The notes under the pieces are model-generated. The model worked only from the letters and a program-made list of their open reading frames with translations. It ran no database searches and was not told where the DNA came from. The translations under genes were made by a program, and so were the position numbers. Of a DNA stretch of 64,000 nucleotides, positions 46,238-54,498 are shown piece by piece. The number at the start of each line of letters is the position of its first letter. Within the stretch, counting starts at the first letter, position 1. Source of the stretch: Endozoicomonas sp. 8E (GTDB taxonomy: Bacteria; Pseudomonadota; Gammaproteobacteria; Pseudomonadales; Endozoicomonadaceae); the NCBI RefSeq assembly GCF_032883915.1, contig NZ_CP120717.1, positions 1,791,001-1,855,000 on the forward strand, written 5' to 3'.

Positions 46238-47413
46238 TTAAAGTGTATCGGACTCTGATCGTCTCATATCCTCCAAAATAGTCTCGATTTCGATGGCAAT
46301 AGACAATGAAGGCTGATCGGGTATACCCAGCGACTCCAGTGAGAAAAACTGCTTATCGCTGGCAATGGCAGACTGAAACTTTTTGACCACTTCTTTCGGA
46401 GTAGAAGCCAGAAAGGCCGCCTTTTGGCGGATCAAAAAGTTGTCTGTTCCTGGTTCAGCAATGTAAATAACAGGTTTTCCCTTATAGAGTGCCATCGTTC
46501 CAATAGAGGATTTATGAACCATAACAGCAACAGATATTTTTGTGAGAACAGCGGTAGAATTACGATTATTTTCCACTAATCGAACATTCCCGGCACCTCT
46601 TTCCTTAATCCAGCGTCGCTCGACCTCACCACTGGTCTTAGGGTGATGGGTGACCAGAAAGGTCACGGACGGTAGCTTTCGGGTGGCTTCAATAAAGACT
46701 CTGAAATACTCTTCATACGTGTCGTCATAACCACCGGCGAATACCACAACAGGCTCATTGGGGCCGAGGTTTAATTCAAGGCGGACAAATTGGTTATCCG
46801 TTTGTCGGTAAATATCATCCCAAGCCTCAAGCGCCGGTTGCCCAATTATCACGTAGAGGGGATTGGGGCAAAATACAAGATCCTTGAAGCTTACTGCGGT
46901 TGCAGAACTGGGAATATGGAATTTATCGAGCGTTCGAATTGTTTCCAGAAATGCCTGCACATATTTCTTGTTGGTAATGGGATCAAAATTATCATAAAAA
47001 GCCAGAGTGTAGCTGCCATTTGCCTTCATATGATTGAGAATCTGGGCCTGTGCAGCACTGGCCATTCCGGAATAGACGATCTTAGGGTTAATACGCTGCG
47101 ATAACTCAGCAAGAGCGCTTCTGGGCAAGACTGTTTCCCGATTGTTCCGGAGCTGCTCTGGGTCAGGTACAGATATTGTAAGGTTGAGCGGGTGGTTCCG
47201 GAATATTTCTGCGGCCCTGCCAATCGATAAAATGCGGTAGTTAATACCTCGTTTTTTCAGGGCTTTTTCAAGCTGTTTAAAAGCATTACTTTCCCCTTGA
47301 TCATAAGCGACCAAAAGAAGATCAATGTTTTCTGTTGCCAGTGCATTGGAGCTGAAAATGTTTATAAAGAAACAAACAAACAGTGCACAAAGAGAGTCTG
47401 CATAGCTTTTCAT
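46238..47413 (-). CDS. Exported GT-B-fold-like protein, unknown
   Basis: 391 aa. It has a cleavable-looking signal sequence (LCALFVCFFINIFSSNALAT), so it is probably periplasmic. Two Rossmann-like halves are visible: NIDLLLVAYDQGESNAFKQL followed by EKALKKRGINYRILSIGRA; and EPVVVFAGGYDDTYEEYFRV, SVTFLVTHHPKTSGEVERRW, ending with SSIGTMALYKGKPVIYIAEP and DNFLIRQKAAFLASTPKEVV. The second half resembles UDP-sugar epimerase/glycosyltransferase GT-B domains. An exported GT-B-like protein is unusual; the function is unknown. Confidence 0.72.
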   Translation of the reverse strand: MKSYADSLCALFVCFFINIFSSNALATENIDLLLVAYDQGESNAFKQLEKALKKRGINYRILSIGRAAEIFRNHPLNLTISVPDPEQLRNNRETVLPRSALAELSQRINPKIVYSGMASAAQAQILNHMKANGSYTLAFYDNFDPITNKKYVQAFLETIRTLDKFHIPSSATAVSFKDLVFCPNPLYVIIGQPALEAWDDIYRQTDNQFVRLELNLGPNEPVVVFAGGYDDTYEEYFRVFIEATRKLPSVTFLVTHHPKTSGEVERRWIKERGAGNVRLVENNRNSTAVLTKISVAVMVHKSSIGTMALYKGKPVIYIAEPGTDNFLIRQKAAFLASTPKEVVKKFQSAIASDKQFFSLESLGIPDQPSLSIAIEIETILEDMRRSESDTL

Positions 47414-47538
47414 TCTGTCTCCGTTAGAATCCCCGTTACTGGTTTTATCTGCTTTTGAAACAGGGAGGCTAACAGTCTGGTACAGAATTCCGTTAAAGGA
47501 AAGGTCAGCAGCTGGTTGCTTTTTAGCCTTTCAGGGAA

Positions 47539-48624
47539 TTATTTTCGGGTCAGGAATACACCCATTTCGCGATGATGGGTATAAGGGAACTGATCAAAAA
47601 GGGCTACACGTTGTACTTTATGAGTCCGGGTGATCTCTTTCAGGTTCTTCTTCAATGTGTCAGGGTTACAAGAGATGTAGACAATATTGTCGAACTTTTG
47701 AACCAGGGCTTCAGTGCCTTCATCAAGGCCAGCCCTGGGAGGATCTACCAGGATCGTGGATACGTCATAACTGTCCAGATCAATGTCCTGCAGGCGTCTG
47801 AACAATCTCTCCCGGTTCATTGCCTGAGTGAACTCTTCGCTGGATAAACGGGCTATCTGGACATTCTCGATGGCATTGAGCTCAAAGTTGTCATGGGCAG
47901 AGTTTACTGATGTTTTGGATATCTCTGTTGCCAAAACCTTGTCAAAGTGATTGGCCAGGACACAAGTGAAATTGCCGTTTCCGCAATAAAGCTCAAGCAG
48001 ATCCCCTTTCAGACCAGTACAGATATCACTGGCCCAGCCAAGCATATGCTCATTAACTCCGGCGTTGGGTTGAGTGAAACTATTCTCGACCTGGGTATAT
48101 TGGTAGTTTTTACCCAGCACATTAAGGGTTTCGACAACGTAATCCCGATCCAGGACTATTTTCTGCTTTCTGGCACGACCGATGATGCGAATATTGTGAG
48201 AAAGCTGTAATTTCTCCGCCGAAGCCTTCCACTCATCATTCAGCGGTTTGTGGTAAAGCATGCTGATCAGAGCCTCACCGGTCTGGGTTGTCAGAAATTC
48301 CAGCTGGAACAGTCTTTTTCGCAGAACCTCCTGCTGCTCAATGTCTCTCATCAGCGGCATCATTAATTCATTGATACGCTCTGTGCCTGCGGGAAACTGG
48401 TCGACGCTGAAAGGCTGTCTGGTCTCGGGGTCAAACATGCGGTAGTAGCTGCGCTCTTCCTCATGCCAGATGCGAAACTCTGCCCGCATTCTGTAATGCT
48501 CAGGCCGGGACCTGAAAACTTCCAGTTCAGGAACATCAAAAGTCTGAAATTCTTCTCGGGTGAGGTTTACCTTTTCGGTCAGCTGGGCTTCGTACTTTTC
48601 AGGCTCTACTACGGCTAATGACAT
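47539..48624 (-). CDS. trmA: tRNA (uracil-5-)-methyltransferase
   Basis: Forms T54 in the tRNA T-loop, using SAM. Start at MSLAVVEPEKYEAQLTEKV (361 aa; E. coli 366), with GAAGAG upstream; the frame opens at 48654. Motifs: FRSRPEHYRMRAEFRIWHEE, the SAM motif LLELYCGNGNFTCVLA, catalytic VDPPRAGLDEGTEAL, YISCNPDTLKKNL with the nucleophile Cys, and FDQFPYTHHREMGVFLTRK at the end. This is TrmA rather than RlmC/RlmD; it lacks the N-terminal iron-sulfur cysteines. Confidence 0.97.
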   Translation of the reverse strand: MSLAVVEPEKYEAQLTEKVNLTREEFQTFDVPELEVFRSRPEHYRMRAEFRIWHEEERSYYRMFDPETRQPFSVDQFPAGTERINELMMPLMRDIEQQEVLRKRLFQLEFLTTQTGEALISMLYHKPLNDEWKASAEKLQLSHNIRIIGRARKQKIVLDRDYVVETLNVLGKNYQYTQVENSFTQPNAGVNEHMLGWASDICTGLKGDLLELYCGNGNFTCVLANHFDKVLATEISKTSVNSAHDNFELNAIENVQIARLSSEEFTQAMNRERLFRRLQDIDLDSYDVSTILVDPPRAGLDEGTEALVQKFDNIVYISCNPDTLKKNLKEITRTHKVQRVALFDQFPYTHHREMGVFLTRK

Positions 48625-48698
48625 GATGCTCTTCGATAAATAAAAACGGCCCATATTATGGGCCGCTTTCTAAGAGATGAAAACTGGTTTTCAGTTCA

Positions 48699-49991
48699 TT
48701 AATTGAACATCACCAGCTTAACGGTGAACAGCAGAGAGAGAACAATCAGTGCACTATTGAGGTCTTTCGCACGACCACTCAGGAGTTTGATGGCGGTATA
48801 GGAGATAAAACCAAAGGCAATGCCGGTTGTAATCGAGTAACTCAGAGGCATGGAAACCGCTGCAATAACAACTGGAGCAGCTTCTGTCAGATCGTCCCAG
48901 TTAATCTGGAACATACTGTGAGTCATCAAAACGGCTATGAAGATCAGAGCTGGGGCCGTTGCGTAAGCAGGCACTACGGCTGCCAGAGGGGACAGGAACA
49001 GACATCCCAGAAACAGAATGCCAACAACCACAGCGGTCAGGCCTGTGCGACCACCCACTGAAATCCCGGCGGTACTTTCGACATAGCTGGTGGTGGTTGA
49101 AGTCCCAAGCCCTGCACCTGCCATACTGGCCATGGAATCGGCCATCAGAGCTCTGCCCAGGCGCGGGAATTTACCGTTTTTGTCCAGCAGGTCGCCTTTT
49201 TGCGCTACGGCAACCAATGTGCCTGAGGTATCGAAGAGGTCAACAAACAGGAAAGAGAAAATAATGCTGATCATGCCAACTTCCAATGCTCCGGCAATAT
49301 CCAGTTGCAGAAGCGTCGGGGCGACGCTGGGAGGCATGGAAAAGACACCATTCATCTCTACTTTGCCGGCTATAAGGCTGATGACGGAGATGGCAAGAAT
49401 GCCAATCATGACTGAGCCGGTGACATTGCGATAGTAGAGAGCCACAATCAGGGCAAAGCCAATGGATGCCATAATGGCGCTCCAGGAAGTCATATCTCCC
49501 AGTGTTACCAGTGTGGCCGGATCGCCAACGATAATGCCAGCATTCTGCAGAGCAATAAAGCCCAGGAAGAGCCCAATACCTGCAGCAATACCTCCGCGCA
49601 ATGAGAGAGGAATGCTGTTGATAATCCACTCACGAATCTTGAAGACACTCAATGCGAAAAAGCAGACGCCTGAAAGGAAAACCGCCCCCAGTGCTACCTG
49701 CCAGCTATAACCCATCTGACCAACAACAGTGAAAGCGAAGAAGGCATTGAGACCCATACCAGGAGCCAGAGCTATGGGATAATTGGCATAAAAACCCATG
49801 ATCATACAGCCGATAGCAGCAGCCAGACAGGTAGCAACAAAGACGGCCCCCTGATCCATGCCGGTGGTGGCCAGCATGCTGGGGTTTACAAAAATAATGT
49901 AAGCCATGGTCAGGAATGTTGTAATTCCAGCCAGCACTTCTGTCTTAACATCGGTGTGATGTTCTTTCAGTTTGAATAGCCGTTCTAACAT
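48699..49991 (-). CDS. NCS2-type purine permease (AzgA/PbuG-like)
   Basis: 430 aa, about 12-14 membrane helices. It takes up purines (adenine or guanine/hypoxanthine) by proton symport. Family blocks: NPSMLATTGMDQGAVFVATC, the segment PIALAPGMGLNAFFAF, SLRGGIAAGIGLFLGFIALQ, FLFVDLFDTSGTLVAVAQKG and GAGLGTSTTTSYVESTAGIS, characteristic of the AzgA-like branch. It would feed the adenine deaminase at 25 kb, although the genes are not linked in an operon. Confidence 0.94.
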   Translation of the reverse strand: MLERLFKLKEHHTDVKTEVLAGITTFLTMAYIIFVNPSMLATTGMDQGAVFVATCLAAAIGCMIMGFYANYPIALAPGMGLNAFFAFTVVGQMGYSWQVALGAVFLSGVCFFALSVFKIREWIINSIPLSLRGGIAAGIGLFLGFIALQNAGIIVGDPATLVTLGDMTSWSAIMASIGFALIVALYYRNVTGSVMIGILAISVISLIAGKVEMNGVFSMPPSVAPTLLQLDIAGALEVGMISIIFSFLFVDLFDTSGTLVAVAQKGDLLDKNGKFPRLGRALMADSMASMAGAGLGTSTTTSYVESTAGISVGGRTGLTAVVVGILFLGCLFLSPLAAVVPAYATAPALIFIAVLMTHSMFQINWDDLTEAAPVVIAAVSMPLSYSITTGIAFGFISYTAIKLLSGRAKDLNSALIVLSLLFTVKLVMFN

Positions 49992-50473
49992 GCTGATGCT
50001 TCACTCGGGAGTAAAAGCCTCCAATAATAACGATTTTTACAGTCAGGTAGAATATGCGAGAGGTATCGTTATTTTTTCGATAAATCACGGTTTATGGTGG
50101 AGATTTCTTAGGCTGATCTTTGTGGGTAAAGTGCTGTCTTGTGCCTGTTTTCTTTTAAACCCCTATATCTGGTAGTCTGGATTTCTTGTGAGCAAATAAT
50201 GCTCACTTTGCTGGAAAGGCCGTGACTGAGGGGGTTAGTTCAGGATGATGTGAGCCATTAACAGGGTTATCCACAGAAGTTGTGGTTAAATTGATAGTGC
50301 CTGCCCCAAATATCGGATATTCGATATGGTGTAAATTTGACCAGTCCTGTCAACTTATTTTGAAGTGCTTTAGGTATTTTTACGGGTCAGTTTGCAGAAA
50401 CCGTATTGCATTCTCTGCTGGCTTTTCAAACTCACAAACGAGCCGACCCCTATAGAGTCGACTCTGGTAGCTA
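49992..50473. other. Gene-free region with DnaA-box-like pair and palindromes
   Basis: 482 bases without a supported gene. It contains TTATCCACA (50267-50275) followed five bases later by TGTGGTTAA (one mismatch from the inverted box), the palindromic ATATCG-GATATT-CGATAT near 50320, and a perfect 12-bp palindrome AGAGTCGACTCT (50454-50465) just after the stop of the convergent gene. Confidence 0.45.
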
Positions 50474-51487
50474 TCAGGCTACTGCTGCCAGCTTCCCTGT
50501 GTGCATTTCCTGAATTCTGGCATTGAGTTTTGCCAGGGTTTTGGCCATTTTTCTTCTTTCGTTCTCCTGGCTTTCAGCACTGCGCTGTGCGCGTTGTTTT
50601 CTGTGGCGTTCAATAGCCTCTCGTATGCGAAGCTCTCTCGGAGAGATGGGATCAGCAGCAACGACCTCTGTTTCAACAATGGCTGCTGGCTCTGGCTCAG
50701 TGGTTTCTGGCGGTTGAGAGCTTTCTTCAACTGCAGGTTCATGAACATCCAGTTGACTCAGGGCATTGCTGTCACCGGCCAGACAAGCGTCGGCTGCGGC
50801 AGTAATCGCAGCCAGCTGGGCCGTGATGTCATCGCTCATTTCAATGCTGCTCATCTGAACCATCGCATTGGCCCTGGAGCCCTCAGACTGCGCTGGTTCA
50901 GGCTTTGGCTTTTCTGTTTCGGGCTGGACAGCCTCAACCTTGATTCCGGTTGGGTCTGGAGTCGGGCTGGGTATAGCTGGTGCAGACACGGGCTTGGCCG
51001 CTGGGTGTTGAACGGCCTGAGTAGCAGCCGTCGACCCGGCTTCTGACTGTTGAGCAGAGCCATCAGTCGCTTCATTGCCAGCATTGCCGGATTTCATGGC
51101 AAGGCTTGGAGGTGTATTGGAATCACCTTCATTGATTTCTGCAAAAATGGAGGCCAGCTCTTTTTCAATGTTGGACTTGCGCTGACGCCGCTTCTTTTTT
51201 GGCAGGATTTTTACCGTGCTGGTCTTATAGCCTTTGAGGCTATCGGCACCAAAAAAATCGATCGCGTCCTGCTCGAGCTCAGCCAGTTCTTCACGGGACT
51301 CAGCTCTATCCCACTCCTCTACGGTAAATTCGTCTTCGCCGTGGATGCGGATTTCTCTGTAAAGCGGGTAGTCCATATTCTGGTGTGCGGCTGCCACCAT
51401 TTTTTCCCACTGGCTTTCAAGGTCATTGCGAGTGGAGCCTACAAAAATTTGTTTTGTTACTTTATTAGTGACGGTGAAGATAATCAA
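50474..51487 (-). CDS. GIY-YIG-like domain protein with disordered C-terminus
   Basis: 337 aa. The first 90 residues match the GIY-YIG nuclease fold of the phage/eukaryotic Seg-like type: IFTVTNKVTKQIFVGSTRND in the strand-strand position with the Arg, DYPLYREIRIHGEDEFTVEE, the segment ELAELEQDAIDFFGADSLKG with the catalytic-type Glu, and a closing GYK. The GIY and YIG triplets themselves are degenerate. A long Ala/Pro/Glu/Gln-rich disordered region (about 120-285) and a basic coiled coil (HRKQRAQRSAESQENERRKM) follow. Function unknown; DNA binding without cleavage is possible. Confidence 0.75.
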   Translation of the reverse strand: MIIFTVTNKVTKQIFVGSTRNDLESQWEKMVAAAHQNMDYPLYREIRIHGEDEFTVEEWDRAESREELAELEQDAIDFFGADSLKGYKTSTVKILPKKKRRQRKSNIEKELASIFAEINEGDSNTPPSLAMKSGNAGNEATDGSAQQSEAGSTAATQAVQHPAAKPVSAPAIPSPTPDPTGIKVEAVQPETEKPKPEPAQSEGSRANAMVQMSSIEMSDDITAQLAAITAAADACLAGDSNALSQLDVHEPAVEESSQPPETTEPEPAAIVETEVVAADPISPRELRIREAIERHRKQRAQRSAESQENERRKMAKTLAKLNARIQEMHTGKLAAVA

Positions 51488-51759
51488 CGCTGGATGACCT
51501 TTCTACTGACGGTGACAGGCGCGCAATTATACCTGCCGATTTTCTTCTGTGTAGTGGGGATTGTGCGCTATTCAAAAACTGTTTTAACGGATACCGGGCT
51601 GGGGTGACATTGTAATGCTAAAAAAAGTAGGAAAATCCCGAAGCTCGAAGGGTTAATACACTTTTCTATCGGGCTGCAAAAGCCTCTGTTTTGTGACTCT
51701 GATCGGCAATTAGCATTTTGACAAAGAAGGGGGATCAGCTAATGTCAAAATAAAGGATA

Positions 51760-53133
51760 GTGGCGACAAAGATGGCAGGTAAGTGGAACTACAAAAATGG
51801 ACTGGTGATTGTTCCTGTTTCATTACGGGGAACTTTGCTCTTCGGAGCTTTTAATCTTCTATCTGTTTTCTTCGTTTTTTTCCCGCTCCTGTCTGGGGCA
51901 GACGTCTCAGACGATCATCGGCCGGTTGAGCGTTTTGCCAATCAATTCTTCCTCCAGAAAGAGGACGCTCCCTATTGCCTGGGGCTGGATGTTGAAGGGG
52001 TTGAGTTTGCAACCTGTGTGCACCAGGACCCTGGGCAGGAAGGGATCTGTTATCCCGGAAATCGGGCAGTGATCAAACCCTGCGATGACAATAGTCCATC
52101 CCAGAAATGGCATTATAATTTCCAGACAAAGACTATCCATTATCAGGGCTTTGCTGCCAGCATGTGTCTGTCCAGAATGATAGAAACTCTGGAAATGTTG
52201 CCCTGTGTAGAATCAACCAGCGCCCAGATCTGGCTATTTGATGAGCAAGGCAGATTGTCGAGTGCAACAGATCGTCAACAGGAGAAGGGATATATCGCGT
52301 TGCTTGATAAGAGTGATGATCCTGCACCCTTGTCATATCGGTATCTTGAGACGGATATGGGAGAGCGGCGCTGTTATAAGAATCTGTACACGGGACAAAC
52401 CGTCTGTGAGTTTGAGCGGCGACCTGTTAATGACCAAAGGCCCGAATCCGGTGAAGAGAAAGAGGCGTCCGAGCAAGAAGAGAAACCTGAAAAGCCCCTT
52501 CCTTCTGAAGAGATAATGCCGCCGGAAGAAGCGCAGCCTGAGGAAGAAAAAGTCCCACCTGTTTTGAGCTGGGAAGAGCGGCCTGAGAGAGCTTTCTGGG
52601 TCTCTGAGCGTTTGACAGAAGACATCCTGCTGCTGAATCAGAACCTGAGGCTTTGCCTCGGTGTCAGCGCCGCAGAGAGCTGTTTGTCCGAATCTCCTGA
52701 CATAAGTAGCTGCTATTCATCGACATCTATTGAGCTGGGTGCTTGCGACAGCCAGAACAGTCAGGTTTGGCGCCATGACTTGTTAACCAAGCGAATCTTT
52801 AATCGTGCTGCAGGTTACCGATATTGCCTGACTTGGCTGTCGGGAAACTTTTCTCTCTTACCCTGTTTTTCTGGCGGAAGTCCGTCTCAAAAGTGGTATT
52901 TTGCCCGTGGCAAGACCCCTGCATCCCCGGAAAGAGGGCGTCTGAGAACTATGTTGAACGGGGGCCTTGATCCTTATTCATACACTGAGGCATTGACGTT
53001 GCCCATCACAGTCAACGAACAGAAGAAAAAGAAACCAGAAGAGCTAAAAGTGTACTTCGAGTGGTTAATTGGCAGGTGTGGCAGGCATCCTGTTACCGGC
53101 GATTGGCTGGATGACTGTCCGGCCACTCCCTGA
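51760..53133 (+). CDS. Exported protein with two ricin-type beta-trefoil domains
   Basis: 457 aa. A hydrophobic segment at about 25-46 (LLFGAFNLLSVFFVFFPLLS) acts as a signal or membrane anchor. Two cysteine-containing ricin-B-like regions each carry QxW motifs: SQKWHY and AQIWLF in the first (about 68-165), SQVWRH and SQKWYF in the second (about 290-395). They are separated by a Glu/Pro-rich linker (about 225-275). Ricin domains usually bind carbohydrate. No toxin domain is attached, so it may be an adhesin or host-glycan binding protein. The start may be GTG 51760 or ATG 51772. Its end overlaps convergent rimI by 41 bases. Confidence 0.78.
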   Translation: MATKMAGKWNYKNGLVIVPVSLRGTLLFGAFNLLSVFFVFFPLLSGADVSDDHRPVERFANQFFLQKEDAPYCLGLDVEGVEFATCVHQDPGQEGICYPGNRAVIKPCDDNSPSQKWHYNFQTKTIHYQGFAASMCLSRMIETLEMLPCVESTSAQIWLFDEQGRLSSATDRQQEKGYIALLDKSDDPAPLSYRYLETDMGERRCYKNLYTGQTVCEFERRPVNDQRPESGEEKEASEQEEKPEKPLPSEEIMPPEEAQPEEEKVPPVLSWEERPERAFWVSERLTEDILLLNQNLRLCLGVSAAESCLSESPDISSCYSSTSIELGACDSQNSQVWRHDLLTKRIFNRAAGYRYCLTWLSGNFSLLPCFSGGSPSQKWYFARGKTPASPERGRLRTMLNGGLDPYSYTEALTLPITVNEQKKKKPEELKVYFEWLIGRCGRHPVTGDWLDDCPATP

Positions 53134-53578
53134 CGCTGAGATCCAGAGCCATAACAATAGCATCCTCAGCCTTATGGTCTTTGTTTGCCGGGTAGTAGTT
53201 TTCACGGCGGCCAATTTCACTGAAGCCAGACTTCAGATAGAGGTTGAACGCTTTTTTGTTGGATTCCCGCACTTCAAGAAACAGGGTATCTGCCAGCTCG
53301 GCTGCAGCGTCGATGAGGTGATTCAGCATGGCAGCACCATAGCCTTTGCCCTGCTCACTGCGAGAGACGGTCAGAATCAGCAGGCTGGCTTCTCCTGCAA
53401 CCAGCATGACGACTCCCTGAGCAACAATTCTACCTTGGTGCTCGGCCACCATGCAGAGATCACCCGAGTCGATACTGTTCATGTAGTGCTTTTGATTCCA
53501 TGGATGAGGTCCGGCTTCCTGTTCGATAGTCGCCAGTTCTGGAAGATCCTGGTGAGTCATTGTTCTAAATGACAGCAT
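53093..53578 (-). CDS. rimI: Ribosomal protein S18 alanine N-acetyltransferase
   Basis: 161 aa GNAT. The N-terminal MTHQDLPELATIEQEAGPHP and HPWNQKHYMNSIDSG are RimI-like. The acetyl-CoA loop lies in VSRSEQGKGYGAAMLNHLID, and the segment LFLEVRESNKKAFNLYLKSG followed by FSEIGRRENYYP is the family signature. It acetylates S18, and perhaps other substrates. It is downstream of the HolD-like gene on the same strand; holD-rimI adjacency is also seen in E. coli. The 3' end overlaps the convergent ricin-domain gene. Confidence 0.93.
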   Translation of the reverse strand: MLSFRTMTHQDLPELATIEQEAGPHPWNQKHYMNSIDSGDLCMVAEHQGRIVAQGVVMLVAGEASLLILTVSRSEQGKGYGAAMLNHLIDAAAELADTLFLEVRESNKKAFNLYLKSGFSEIGRRENYYPANKDHKAEDAIVMALDLSVREWPDSHPANRR

Positions 53579-53671
53579 ATAAGTTTTCTTTATCGTGATA
53601 ACTGGGAAATATCAGGCGTTTGGCATCAGCGCCGACGGCTAAGCGTAATCGATTTTGTGCTCATGAGGTGG

Positions 53672-54493
53672 TTATGAAGGGGTCAGCTCCTTGATTATCG
53701 GTGAAATATCCTGCCAGACTTCTGACTTAAGGGCTGGAAGTTTCATCAACTCATTAAGACCATGGGTGACGATGAAGTATTGATTGGAGTGAAGGCCCGT
53801 CTGCAAACCTCTCAGGTCGCTGAAATTTCGGCTTGGATCTATCACAAAACGGGCTGCTGCCTGACCGAATAGCAGAACCACTTTTCGTCTGGCCAGTCCA
53901 AACTGGTTACTGAGGTAGGCGCAAACTGCGTCGGCAGCAGCAGAGTCGTCCTGGCTCAGGTGCTCCATCAGGCCAGCATTGCCCAGTGGCCAGACAAACT
54001 CACTAAAAGGCAGAGTTTCAGACCCTGCAGGCAGTTGAATGGCACGAAGAAGATCGCTGAGTAATCGTTGGTGAAAGCGTGAAAATTGATTCAGTCCGGT
54101 GTGAGGCATTTCGGCGACCACCAGACAGTGTTCGTTGGCAGCCAGAGTGACCAGCCTGAACTTGCTGATTTCTGTTGGCCGGGATTCAGCAATAAGGTTC
54201 TGTTTTACAGGTGGTGCTGGCTCCGCATCTTGTTTCGTTTCAGCACGGCTGGAGATGCCCAGCAAATCTTTTGCTGAAGAAACACCTATGGCGCTTTCAC
54301 GAAGTGGAGCTGAAGACGGATCGGAAGAAACGGTTGAGTGCTCGGGCTTAAACGCTTCCCCCGGCTCTTCCTCTAAAAGATCAAACGCCCTGGGGGGCAG
54401 TGCATTAGGCAGGATTTGCCTGGGGAACCAAGTCTGGATCCCCATGGCATCGAGGTAATGCTGTCGAGTTCGCTCGCTGATCCTGCCCTGCAT
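53672..54493 (-). CDS. HolD-like protein (putative DNA polymerase III psi)
   Basis: 273 aa. The N-terminus (TRQHYLDAMGIQTWFPRQIL) resembles the short HolD motif that contacts the chi subunit. A disordered linker (35-115) follows, then a globular domain (FRLVTLAANEHCLVVAEMPH; the segment EFVWPLGNAGLMEHLSQDDS; RRKVVLLFGQAAARFVI; DLRGLQTGLHSNQYFIVTHG) that looks like a degenerate uracil-DNA-glycosylase fold. Its position before rimI supports the HolD link. Longer than E. coli HolD (137 aa). Moderate certainty; the domain identity is inference. Confidence 0.65.
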   Translation of the reverse strand: MQGRISERTRQHYLDAMGIQTWFPRQILPNALPPRAFDLLEEEPGEAFKPEHSTVSSDPSSAPLRESAIGVSSAKDLLGISSRAETKQDAEPAPPVKQNLIAESRPTEISKFRLVTLAANEHCLVVAEMPHTGLNQFSRFHQRLLSDLLRAIQLPAGSETLPFSEFVWPLGNAGLMEHLSQDDSAAADAVCAYLSNQFGLARRKVVLLFGQAAARFVIDPSRNFSDLRGLQTGLHSNQYFIVTHGLNELMKLPALKSEVWQDISPIIKELTPS

Positions 54494-54498
54494 GGCTA

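Noticed and set aside
50267-50289. DnaA-box pair as a replication origin
   Set aside because: Only two boxes, no strongly AT-rich unwinding element, and no dnaA, dnaN, parAB or gidA genes nearby. Kept only as a minor observation.
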